Shown here one piece after another: positions 1-6,282 of a stretch of 10,412 bases of DNA. The stretch lies in assembly GCA_947565255.1 (NCBI GenBank), contig CANOFI010000060.1, positions 1 through 10,412 of the forward strand, read 5' to 3'. A program made the translations under genes and the position numbers. The DNA is from an uncultured Lachnospiraceae bacterium (GTDB lineage Bacteria; Bacillota; Clostridia; Lachnospirales; Lachnospiraceae). How positions within the stretch are numbered: the first letter of the stretch is position 1; each line of letters starts with the position of its first letter. Under the pieces are notes generated by a model that had not been told where the DNA came from, did not search any database, and saw nothing but the letters and a program-made list of their open reading frames with translations.

Positions 1-764
1 TTAATCTGAGGATCTCCTTCACTCTGCCTGTATTCTTCTTTTACTTCCTGCTTTGTCATCTTCATATCTTTTTTAAACTTGCGTTTTTCATAAATCAGAT
101 CGGCAATTGCAAGCAGCAGATAAAAAATACAGATTTTGACTGCCATATCCAAGACAATATCACTAATCTGTGCTAAGGCTGAATTTAACGGCATTTCATA
201 AAAAAGACGAATCAGTCCTGCCTTATCAATCAGGGTAACGTATACAAGATACGCTACAATTCCTACCTTCGCAATCGATTTTATAAGCTCAAACAAGGAA
301 CGACTCGAAAAAATTTTTTTGAAACCCTTAATCGGGTTCAGCTTACTTAATTTCGGCTTCAGCGGCTTTCCTGTCGGTTTCCACTTGACCTGCACCACAT
401 CCACAATAATGGAGCACAACACTCCCACTGCCAAAAAAGGGAGTAAAATTAAAATGATTTTCACCAGAAACTGCGCCAGCACATCCGCATATGCAATAGA
501 ATTGGTATCTCCCGCCGCCACACCGGCATAATCCGGTATTTTCTCATAGGTCATCTTAAAGACTTCTATAAAATTATCTCCTAAAAAGCCAAGCGTTAAT
601 TTCAGGGTAAGAAAAAATGACAGAATTAAAACGGCTGAACCTAATTCCCGGCTTTTGGCGACTTGTCCTTCTTTTCGGGCGTCACCTAATTTCTTGGCTG
701 TGGGCTCCTCTGTCTTTTCTCCGGCGCCGCCATCTGCAAAATATTGTAAATTATACCGTAACAA
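1..764 (-). CDS. flhB: Flagellar export gate protein FlhB, N-terminal part (3' end outside window)
   Basis: FlhB is the membrane protein of the flagellar type III export apparatus that controls substrate switching from rod/hook to filament proteins. I translated the frame by hand: 254 codons without a stop, running off the left edge. It opens with LRYNLQYFADGGAGEKTEEP, then the basic stretch KKLGDARKEGQVAKSRELGS typical of FlhB. A hydrophobic helix follows, then the hallmark segment WKPTGKPLKPKLSKLNPIKG and GFKKIFSSRSLFELIKS, two more hydrophobic segments, and a charged linker ending EGDPQI at the edge. The autocleavage motif NPTH and the cytoplasmic domain lie beyond the window. The start is probably TTG at 764, because AGGTGAT (769-775 on the minus strand) sits 6 nt upstream. 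An in-frame GTG at 773 lies inside that ribosome site and is less likely. The gene begins 19 nt after fliR. The truncation comes from the window edge. Confidence 0.95.
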   Translation of the reverse strand, partial: MLRYNLQYFADGGAGEKTEEPTAKKLGDARKEGQVAKSRELGSAVLILSFFLTLKLTLGFLGDNFIEVFKMTYEKIPDYAGVAAGDTNSIAYADVLAQFLVKIILILLPFLAVGVLCSIIVDVVQVKWKPTGKPLKPKLSKLNPIKGFKKIFSSRSLFELIKSIAKVGIVAYLVYVTLIDKAGLIRLFYEMPLNSALAQISDIVLDMAVKICIFYLLLAIADLIYEKRKFKKDMKMTKQEVKEEYRQSEGDPQI

Positions 765-783
765 TTTTATCACCTGCGCTACG

Positions 784-1566
784 CTAGGACAGTGCCTGTA
801 TCGCTGCCACAATCATTGTTTTTATCTCATTTAATATGAAATTGGCCACAGAAGGAAGCAATGCTGCCGTCATAACCATAACGACCAGACCAACCAAAAC
901 TTTCAGCTGCATACCAATAACAAACATATTCATCTGCGGAGCAATCTTTGCCAAAATTCCCAATATCACATTCAGCAAGAGTGCAACCGTAAAAAAAGGC
1001 AATACAATTCGAAACCCTATCACAAAGCAGTCCGTAACATACTGCAGAATCAGATTCAGCATGCGGCCTGCATGAAACTGCACACCGCCTACCGGTATCA
1101 GCTCATAGCTGTCTATAACCGCCCTGACAACATACTGGTACATATTGGTAACCAGCATCAAAAGCATCACAAAATACGAATACAGAGTTCCTGTAATTGT
1201 CACCTGGTCTCTTGTTGTCGGGTCAAACTGCGTCACCATCGCAAAGCCAATCTCAGTATCAATAATCTTTCCTGCAAAATGCAGGATATTCAGGCAAATA
1301 TTCGCCATAAACCCAATAATAACACCTACGGCCACCTCTTCTATAATTACTGTCATGTACTGCCACATATTTTCGTAAATAATTTCTTCACTCGGAACCA
1401 TTGAAAATACAAGAAACGAAAGTGCGGCTGCAAAACCTATCTTTACTGTACGAGGGGTTGTAGATGCCATCGAAAAAATCGGTGCTGTTACAAGAAATGA
1501 TGCAATCCTCATCAAAATAAGCAAAAAATGCTCAATATCATATTGCGTTAATTGTATGTTAACCAT
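784..1566 (-). CDS. fliR: Flagellar export gate protein FliR
   Basis: FliR is an integral membrane component of the flagellar export gate and assembles with FliP and FliQ at the base of the basal body. The 260-residue product is the usual FliR length and is almost entirely hydrophobic, with about six predicted membrane segments. Family-like stretches are the N-terminal LILMRIASFLVTAPIFS, the centre FAMVTQFDPTTRDQ, and the C-terminal LLLNVILGILAKIAPQMNMF followed by VIGMQLKVLVGL. The frame is open six bases further, to a GTG at 1572. AGG of TTAGGTAG lies 8 nt before the ATG at 1566 but only 2 nt before the GTG, so I chose the ATG. It sits between fliQ (28-29 nt upstream) and flhB, the conserved order in clostridia and bacilli. 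No key region looks missing. Confidence 0.97.
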   Translation of the reverse strand: MVNIQLTQYDIEHFLLILMRIASFLVTAPIFSMASTTPRTVKIGFAAALSFLVFSMVPSEEIIYENMWQYMTVIIEEVAVGVIIGFMANICLNILHFAGKIIDTEIGFAMVTQFDPTTRDQVTITGTLYSYFVMLLMLVTNMYQYVVRAVIDSYELIPVGGVQFHAGRMLNLILQYVTDCFVIGFRIVLPFFTVALLLNVILGILAKIAPQMNMFVIGMQLKVLVGLVVMVMTAALLPSVANFILNEIKTMIVAAIQALS

Positions 1567-1595
1567 ATGCACTACCTAATTTCATGCGCATTGCG

Positions 1596-1865
1596 CTACC
1601 TGACAAACCGGCTGAAATCTGACCATAACGTATCCAGAAAGCCTGTCATGTTATTCAGCATCCAGGAGCCAAACAACATCATTGCCAGAAAAATACACAA
1701 CAATTTCGGCACAAAGGTCAGCGTCTGTTCCTGTATAGATGTCACCGTCTGAAAAATACTGATAATCAGTCCAACCAGCAAAGACACAATCAAAAGCGGT
1801 GCGGCCGTCTTGATAATAACCCATATCATTTCATTAAATATGTCCAAAATATCCTGTTCTGTCAT
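1596..1865 (-). CDS. fliQ: Flagellar export gate protein FliQ
   Basis: FliQ is a small two-helix membrane protein of the flagellar export gate, wrapping the FliP/FliR core. The product has 89 residues, exactly the usual family size, beginning MTEQDILDIFNEMIWVIIKT. Two hydrophobic hairpin helices are visible, at about residues 13-38 and 48-72, separated by the conserved polar loop FQTVTSIQEQTLTFVPK. The ATG at 1865 is chosen because AGGTGAT ends 4 nt upstream. An in-frame GTG at 1874 is part of that Shine-Dalgarno sequence and would add only three residues. The gene starts 12 nt after the fliP stop, which fits coupled translation in the fliO-P-Q-R-flhB block. Confidence 0.97.
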   Translation of the reverse strand: MTEQDILDIFNEMIWVIIKTAAPLLIVSLLVGLIISIFQTVTSIQEQTLTFVPKLLCIFLAMMLFGSWMLNNMTGFLDTLWSDFSRFVR

Positions 1866-1877
1866 ACCAATCACCTA

Positions 1878-2681
1878 TCAATAAAATGTTTTTACCAGGT
1901 TTCCAATCAATAAATTCCAGCCGTCGGCCAAAATAAAAAGCAAAATTTTAAACGGCATGGAAATCGCCGTCGGCGGCAGCATCATCATACCCATGGACAT
2001 CAGGGTGGACGCCACAACCATATCAATTACAATAAACGGTATATAAATCAAAAATCCAATAATAAACGCAGTCCTCAATTCACTTAAAATAAAACTTGGA
2101 ATTAAGACATGCAGTGGAATATCATCCTGTGACTCTACCGGCTCCATCTCTGCAATATCCATAAACAGCCTGATATCCTTTTCCTGTGTCTGCTTGTACA
2201 TAAATGTACGCAAAGGCTTTGTTCCCGCCTCCAGCGCAGCTTCCTGCGTAATCTCACCCGCATCATAGGGCTTAATGGCATTATTATACACCTCTGTAAA
2301 AGTAGGTGCCATAATAAAAAGCGACAAAAACAGTGCCAGTCCGATAATCACCTGATTGGGAGGTGCCGTCTGTGTTCCTAAAGCAGTTCTCGTAAAATGC
2401 AGCACAATAATGATTCTCGTAAACGAAGTAACCATAACAAGAATCGAAGGTGCCAGAGAAATCACGGTAAGTCCCAGCAGAATTTTCATGGTGCCCGCCA
2501 GATTGGTTCCTGCTCCATCAATATCAATGGTCAGACCGGAACCGTTCGATACACCTGTCTGTGTATCCACACTCGTTGCATAAACCGTTGTGCTACCCAT
2601 CCGAAAGACACCGATTATCAGACAACACACACATAGCAGTTTTATTAATTTTAAAACCTTCCCTTGTATCGTTGTTTTCAT
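1878..2681 (-). CDS. fliP: Flagellar export gate protein FliP
   Basis: FliP forms the core of the flagellar type III export pore in the cytoplasmic membrane. The 267-residue product starts with a basic N-terminus and a hydrophobic stretch (about 9-28) ending VYA at residue 35, a plausible signal peptide as is common for FliP. The family core follows: LGLTVISLAPSILVMVTSF, TRIIIVLHFTRTALGTQTAP and PNQVIIGLALFLSLFIMAP. After an acidic periplasmic loop comes the FliP signature region PSFILSELRTAFIIGFLIYI and a C-terminal segment containing MGMMMLPPTAISMPFK. The ATG at 2681 has AGG seven nt upstream in GTAGGTAGGATACAGC. It begins 8 nt after the fliO stop. Nothing appears missing. Confidence 0.98.
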   Translation of the reverse strand: MKTTIQGKVLKLIKLLCVCCLIIGVFRMGSTTVYATSVDTQTGVSNGSGLTIDIDGAGTNLAGTMKILLGLTVISLAPSILVMVTSFTRIIIVLHFTRTALGTQTAPPNQVIIGLALFLSLFIMAPTFTEVYNNAIKPYDAGEITQEAALEAGTKPLRTFMYKQTQEKDIRLFMDIAEMEPVESQDDIPLHVLIPSFILSELRTAFIIGFLIYIPFIVIDMVVASTLMSMGMMMLPPTAISMPFKILLFILADGWNLLIGNLVKTFY

Positions 2682-2689
2682 GCTGTATC

Positions 2690-3055
2690 CTACCTACTTT
2701 TTCCACGTAACTTTTTTAAAATGTCCTGAAAGCTTTCCGGCTGACTCTCCTCAGGCAGACGAAGGTTCTCAATACTCTTCTCTTCCAGTCTGGTCAGAAA
2801 TTCTATTCTGTCCTTTGTAATACTGACAACAAGAAACTCTTCCCCGACTTTCACAATCTGAATATACTTATTGTTCGCAACACGCATTGTTTCTATCACC
2901 TGCATGTTGCGGTTTTTCATCTGAACCTTCTGATAATTTCCTATCCAGCGCGTGACAAAGTAAGCCAATGCCAACACAAAACATAGTATCAGCAAAGCAC
3001 CTAGAAATTGTAAGAAATTATCTAAACGGCTTGTAAGCGCTATCAACATTGTCAT
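2690..3055 (-). CDS. fliO: Flagellar biosynthesis protein FliO (FliZ in Bacillus naming)
   Basis: FliO is a single-pass membrane protein that helps FliP oligomerise during export-gate assembly. The product is about 121 residues: a short N-terminus, one strongly hydrophobic segment (about 14-34), then a basic region and a small cytoplasmic domain. That domain has the pattern VIETMRVANNKYIQIVKVGE followed by EFLVVSITKDRIEFLTRLEE, as seen in FliO proteins (a membrane-anchored small beta domain). The acidic-to-basic tail is not conserved. Start choice is uncertain. GTG (3058), ATG (3055) and ATG (3049) are all in frame within 10 bases. GGG lies 7 nt before the ATG at 3055, which I prefer, but the ATG at 3049 cannot be excluded. 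It lies 12 nt after cheY and 8 nt before fliP, the standard position for fliO. Confidence 0.92.
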   Translation of the reverse strand: MTMLIALTSRLDNFLQFLGALLILCFVLALAYFVTRWIGNYQKVQMKNRNMQVIETMRVANNKYIQIVKVGEEFLVVSITKDRIEFLTRLEEKSIENLRLPEESQPESFQDILKKLRGKSR

Positions 3056-3067
3056 CACTTTACCCGG

Positions 3068-3430
3068 CTATCCAACTACCTTTTTTACTGCTTCCAATAC
3101 ACGGTCCGCCTGGAACGGTTTTACAATAAAGTCCTTTGCGCCGGACTGGATGGACTCGATAACCATCGCCTGCTGTCCCATTGCAGAACACATAATTACC
3201 AGTGCTCCTGCGTCTGTCTCCTTAATCTTCTTCAAAGCCTCGATTCCGTCCATTTCCGGCATGGTAATATCCATCAGAACCAAATCCGGCTTCGTCTCAT
3301 TGTACTTCTCAACAGCCTTCGCACCGTTCTCGGCTTCTCCAACTACATTGTAGCCGTTCTTAGTTAAAATATCCTTAATCATCATTCTCATAAACGCTGC
3401 GTCATCACAAATTAAAATATTTTTTGCCAT
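3068..3430 (-). CDS. cheY: Chemotaxis response regulator CheY
   Basis: CheY is the single-domain receiver that carries the chemotaxis signal from CheA to the flagellar switch. With the start at 3430 the product is 120 residues, the normal CheY size: MAKNILICDD at the N-terminus, acidic pocket Asp9/Asp10, phospho-acceptor Asp54 in VLMDITMPEMDG, Ser82 in IMCSAMG, and Lys104 in FIVKPF. All catalytic and switch positions are present and there is no output domain. The frame is open to an ATG at 3451. However, AGGAG lies 8 nt upstream of the 3430 ATG, and family length also supports the shorter protein. It follows fliY after an 81-nt gap, larger than most here, which holds an inverted repeat and a TATAAT box. 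FliY (two phosphatase motifs) and FliM (N-terminal docking peptide) are probable partners. Confidence 0.97.
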   Translation of the reverse strand: MAKNILICDDAAFMRMMIKDILTKNGYNVVGEAENGAKAVEKYNETKPDLVLMDITMPEMDGIEALKKIKETDAGALVIMCSAMGQQAMVIESIQSGAKDFIVKPFQADRVLEAVKKVVG

Positions 3431-3457
3431 AGTTCTCACTCCTATTTCCATTTTTAT

Positions 3458-3463
3458 ATTATA
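3458..3463 (-). promoter_or_regulatory. Possible -10 box upstream of cheY
   Basis: The minus strand reads TATAAT here within an A/T run. A start about 7 nt downstream would leave a leader of roughly 20 nt containing the cheY ribosome site AGGAG. The hexamer 17 nt upstream of the box reads GCGAAT, a poor match to TTGACA, and there is no extended TG at the right place. An internal cheY promoter is possible but weakly supported, and an A/T-rich gap can give this box by chance. Confidence 0.2.
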
Positions 3464-3471
3464 TATATCAT

Positions 3472-3493
3472 CTCCGCATCATTCGCTGCGGAG
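3472..3493 (-). repeat. Inverted repeat between fliY and cheY
   Basis: Two perfect 7-base arms (3472-3478 and 3487-3493, CTCCGCA / TGCGGAG) flank an 8-base loop, 18 nt downstream of the fliY stop. In the transcript the hairpin is followed by AUGAUAUAUAUAAU rather than a U tract, so it does not look like an intrinsic terminator. It could pause polymerase, protect the 3' end of a processed fliY message, or do nothing. The arms are G+C-rich in an otherwise A/T-rich gap, which argues somewhat against chance. Confidence 0.6.
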
Positions 3494-3511
3494 TAACCAC
3501 CTGATTCTCAT

Positions 3512-4720
3512 TTAGTGAATAATTTCTGTTACCCTGACACCAAAGCTCTCTTCAATGACTACGACTTCTCCCTTTGCAACCAGCTTCCCATTGACAAGCA
3601 CATCAATCGGTTCCCCGGCAATCTTATTCAGTTCAATAATGGTTCCCGGCGTGAAATCCAAAATATCCTGAATAGACTTGTGGGTGCGGCCAAGCTCCAC
3701 TGTTACATCCAGCGGTACATCCATAATCAAATCGATGTTTTCCTTTTCTTTTGCCAGCTGCATATCGCTGGTAAAGGTCTGGAACTGTGCCGGCTGTACA
3801 TTGATATTCTGCATCGGCGGTACCATATACGGCTGTTGCATCATTGGCTGTTGCATCATTGGCTGCTGCTGCATCGGCTGTTGCATCATTGGCTGCTGTT
3901 GCATCATTGGATCCGGCATCATCTGTTGATCCGGTACCGATGCTGTCATCTGCGGTTCAGGTGCTGTCGGCGCCGGCTCCGGTGCCTGTACCGGTGCTGC
4001 CTCCTCTTCCGCATCTCCCGCCATGCTCTTTGCAAAGCTGTCGTACAGCTCCCTTGCAAAAGAAACAGGATACAGCTGCATAATCTCGCTGTCCACCAGG
4101 TCTCCAATCTCCATTTTAAATGTAATTTTGATGAAATCACCATTCAAAAACGGAGCAATGTCATCTTTATCAATCGTCTCATTCAAATCTACAAGACTTG
4201 CCTGCGGCGTACTGATATCAATTTTCTTGTTCAGCATGGAAGAAAGGGAGGTTGCGGAGGAACCCATCATCTGATTCATCGCTTCTCCAATAGCACTTAA
4301 ATGAATCTCATCCAGAACGCCGTCCGTATTGCTTCCATCACCGCCCATCATCAGGTCTGTGATAACCTTAACATCTCTTTCCTTCAAAATCAATATGTTT
4401 TTGCCATCCAGTCCCACTGTGTATGAAATCTGAATAAATACACACGGTCTGTCATAGCTTTCCACCACATTCTCCCATGTTGCCACTGAAACAATCGGAG
4501 TTGATATGGTTACCTTTCTATTTACCAGCGAATATAAGGTCGTTGCTGCCGTTCCCATGCTGATATTGGAAATCTCGCCTACGGCATCCTTCTCTACATC
4601 CGTCAGCATATCTACATCATCTGACGCAGCATTTGCTGATACATCTGTATCGGTTCCGGCATCCTCCGGCACTCCGTTCAGCAACGCATTAATCTCCTCT
4701 TGAGATAACATTCCGTCCAT
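3512..4720 (-). CDS. fliY: Flagellar switch protein and CheY-P phosphatase FliY
   Basis: FliY is the Gram-positive form of FliN: a C-ring switch component that also dephosphorylates CheY-P. The 402-residue product begins with a FliM-like docking peptide, MLSQEEINALLNG (residues 4-16). Two CheC-type motifs of form (D/S)xxxExxN-x22-P are intact: Asp45, Glu49, Asn52, Pro75, and Ser142, Glu146, Asn149, Pro172. A Pro/Ala/Glu linker (about 236-257) leads into a Met/Gln/Pro-rich stretch (265-304) encoded by 15-base repeats. The C-terminal SpoA/FliN domain is at about 325-402 (DVPLDVTVELGRTHKSIQDI onward). B. subtilis FliY is slightly shorter (recalled at about 378 residues), the difference fitting the repeat linker. 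The ATG at 4720 has GGAG ten nt upstream, inside the end of fliM, with only 4 nt between the genes. It is followed by cheY, its substrate. Confidence 0.97.
   Translation of the reverse strand: MDGMLSQEEINALLNGVPEDAGTDTDVSANAASDDVDMLTDVEKDAVGEISNISMGTAATTLYSLVNRKVTISTPIVSVATWENVVESYDRPCVFIQISYTVGLDGKNILILKERDVKVITDLMMGGDGSNTDGVLDEIHLSAIGEAMNQMMGSSATSLSSMLNKKIDISTPQASLVDLNETIDKDDIAPFLNGDFIKITFKMEIGDLVDSEIMQLYPVSFARELYDSFAKSMAGDAEEEAAPVQAPEPAPTAPEPQMTASVPDQQMMPDPMMQQQPMMQQPMQQQPMMQQPMMQQPYMVPPMQNINVQPAQFQTFTSDMQLAKEKENIDLIMDVPLDVTVELGRTHKSIQDILDFTPGTIIELNKIAGEPIDVLVNGKLVAKGEVVVIEESFGVRVTEIIH
3831..3908. repeat. 15-base in-frame repeats encoding the FliY Met/Gln linker
   Basis: On the plus strand the unit GGCTGTTGCATCATT occurs perfectly at 3831-3845, 3846-3860 and 3876-3890. 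A variant unit lies at 3861-3875 and an 18-base variant at 3891-3908. Read as fliY codons, each unit gives the pentapeptide MMQQP or a close variant. Units are multiples of three, so gain or loss of a copy would change linker length without shifting the frame. Confidence 0.95.
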
Positions 4721-4724
4721 CTTT

Positions 4725-5705
4725 TCACTGCTCCTCTCTAAATATTGATGTGACTCTTACTGCATAATTATCTCCTGAAGCTCCCGGAAGAGCAGTAAAT
4801 TTCTTTATATTTCCAACATAAACACTTAGTTCGTCATTCACCTTCGCATCAAGCTTAATGATATCCCCTAACTGTAAATGTGCAAAATCTAACACAGATA
4901 TATGGCTCCGGCCTAACACAGCCTTAATTGGAATATGGCTTTTTGAAATGAGTCTTTCAATGGATTCATGATAAGAATTCTCATCATCCTCCTGCCGATT
5001 GGAATACCAATACTTTGTATTCAGCTTATCCATAACTTCTTCCACGGCTGTAAATGGAATACAGACATTCATCAGGCCTTCTACCTCACCCAGCTTGACA
5101 TTCATCGTTATGATGGCAGTCATTTCTGTCGGAGAGATAATCTGCGCAAACTGACAGTTCGTCTCAATCTTTTCTAAGACCGGAGAAATCTCTATTACCG
5201 TTCTCCATGGCTCTACCAAAAGCTCAGCTGCAGTCGTAACAATTCTCTCAATAATGTTAATCTCTATTTCTGAGAAATCCCTCACTCTCGCAAGAGGAAG
5301 ACCAAAACCACCAAGCATACGGTCAACCACAGCATATCCAATATTGGATGCGATTTCCAAAATGATGTTTCCCCTCAAAGGCGTTACATCTACAATTCCC
5401 AAAATGACCGGATTAGACAACGCGTTGGAAAACTCAGAATAGGTAACCGCCTCTGAATTCATCACTTCTATCTGAACCGTTTTTCTCATATGCACAGACA
5501 GCTCTGTTGCCAGCAGACGCGCATAATGTTCAAATATGATTTCAAGTGTACGCAAATGCTCTTTGGAAAACTTTGCAGGACGGGTAAAATCATAATTCTT
5601 CGCCTGCGGCTCATTATTTTCTTTTATTTCATCTGCATCCAGTTCACCGCTGCTCAGCGCATTCAGCAATTGGTCTATTTCACTTTGGGATAATACGTCT
5701 CCCAT
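4725..5705 (-). CDS. fliM: Flagellar motor switch protein FliM
   Basis: FliM is the middle ring of the C-ring switch. It binds CheY-P through its N-terminus and FliG through its middle domain. From the 5705 ATG the product has 326 residues. The docking peptide VLSQSEIDQLLNAL is at 4-17, the conserved YDFTRPAKFSKEHLRTLE begins at 38, and the middle domain contains GGFG at 132-135 (FliG interface). A C-terminal SpoA domain lies at about 245-322 (KAVLGRSHISVLDFAHLQLG and onward). The start is set by GGGAGGTG, six nt before the ATG. The in-frame GTG at 5714 is part of that ribosome site and would add only three residues. It begins 45 nt after fliL and ends 4 nt before fliY. Residues expected for function appear intact. 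Confidence 0.98.
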   Translation of the reverse strand: MGDVLSQSEIDQLLNALSSGELDADEIKENNEPQAKNYDFTRPAKFSKEHLRTLEIIFEHYARLLATELSVHMRKTVQIEVMNSEAVTYSEFSNALSNPVILGIVDVTPLRGNIILEIASNIGYAVVDRMLGGFGLPLARVRDFSEIEINIIERIVTTAAELLVEPWRTVIEISPVLEKIETNCQFAQIISPTEMTAIITMNVKLGEVEGLMNVCIPFTAVEEVMDKLNTKYWYSNRQEDDENSYHESIERLISKSHIPIKAVLGRSHISVLDFAHLQLGDIIKLDAKVNDELSVYVGNIKKFTALPGASGDNYAVRVTSIFREEQ

Positions 5706-5710
5706 TTTTT

Positions 5711-5725
5711 TCACCTCCCGGGTGA
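5711..5725 (-). promoter_or_regulatory. Small hairpin overlapping the fliM ribosome site
   Basis: In the transcript TCACC (5725-5721) can pair with GGTGA (5715-5711) across a 5-base loop CGGGA. The second arm is part of the fliM Shine-Dalgarno GGGAGGTGA, so folding would hide part of it. Five pairs is short and any strong ribosome site has frequent complements, so a regulatory role is only a possibility. Confidence 0.3.
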
Positions 5726-5750
5726 TTTTATTGCAATATTATGTTTCATC

Positions 5751-6269
5751 TTACTGGAATAACAGCTTTTTAAATGCTACCTGTACTATAAAATCGGAAT
5801 CAAACAGCTTTTGCAGCTTATCAAGTGTGGCCTTCTGTACACCCTCCGGATTGCTCTGTAATTCATCAATCGTAAAGCTTCCAATGGCATTTCTTACAGC
5901 ATCCTTAATCAGACTCTCCTTGGTCGTGATGGCTTCTACATATTTGCTGTAATCCTCATGTTTGTTATCTACTACAATGGAAACAGCAACGATTGCATAA
6001 TGGTCCTCTCCTCCTTCTGTCCCCTGACTGAGCGGAATTGTCAGCTCATCCTGAATGTCAAAGGTTTCCAGCTGGTCAATCTTGTAATCCTGTGCTTCAT
6101 CGCCTGTTTTTGTACTTTCCAACTCCAAATCCAGCGCTGTACACACCTTTGTAATCATCTCATTTGTCTTGCTGGAGGCCGGCAATACGGAAAATGCCAT
6201 AACAACAGATAATACCAGATTCACAACAAGCAGGGCTACTGTAATAATATTTAGTAAACTCTTTTTCAT
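5751..6269 (-). CDS. fliL: Flagellar basal body-associated protein FliL
   Basis: FliL is a single-pass membrane protein that surrounds or stabilises the MotA/MotB stators. The 172-residue product has MKKSLLNIITVALLVVNLVL as its start, a membrane anchor at about 7-29, a linker, and an extracytoplasmic domain. That domain carries the FliL-like pattern HYAIVAVSIVVDN, a charged middle, then IKDAVRNAIGSFTIDEL and a C-terminal DSDFIVQVAFKKLLFQ, matching the usual end of FliL proteins. FliL sequences diverge strongly, so placement rests on architecture plus position between motB and fliM. The ATG is preceded by AAAGGAGGTAAACC, an excellent ribosome site, beginning at the end of motB 13 nt upstream. 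Confidence 0.93.
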   Translation of the reverse strand: MKKSLLNIITVALLVVNLVLSVVMAFSVLPASSKTNEMITKVCTALDLELESTKTGDEAQDYKIDQLETFDIQDELTIPLSQGTEGGEDHYAIVAVSIVVDNKHEDYSKYVEAITTKESLIKDAVRNAIGSFTIDELQSNPEGVQKATLDKLQKLFDSDFIVQVAFKKLLFQ

Positions 6270-6282
6270 TGGTTTACCTCCT

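Noticed and set aside
3431..3451. Longer CheY start at 3451
   Set aside because: Seven extra residues not typical of CheY; AGGAG is correctly spaced for the 3430 ATG.
3515..4300. Long plus-strand open frame (261 codons) opposite fliY
   Set aside because: It is antisense to a clearly conserved gene, is rich in Cys, His, Arg and Leu as expected from the complement of Met/Gln/Asp/Glu codons, and has no recognisable domain.
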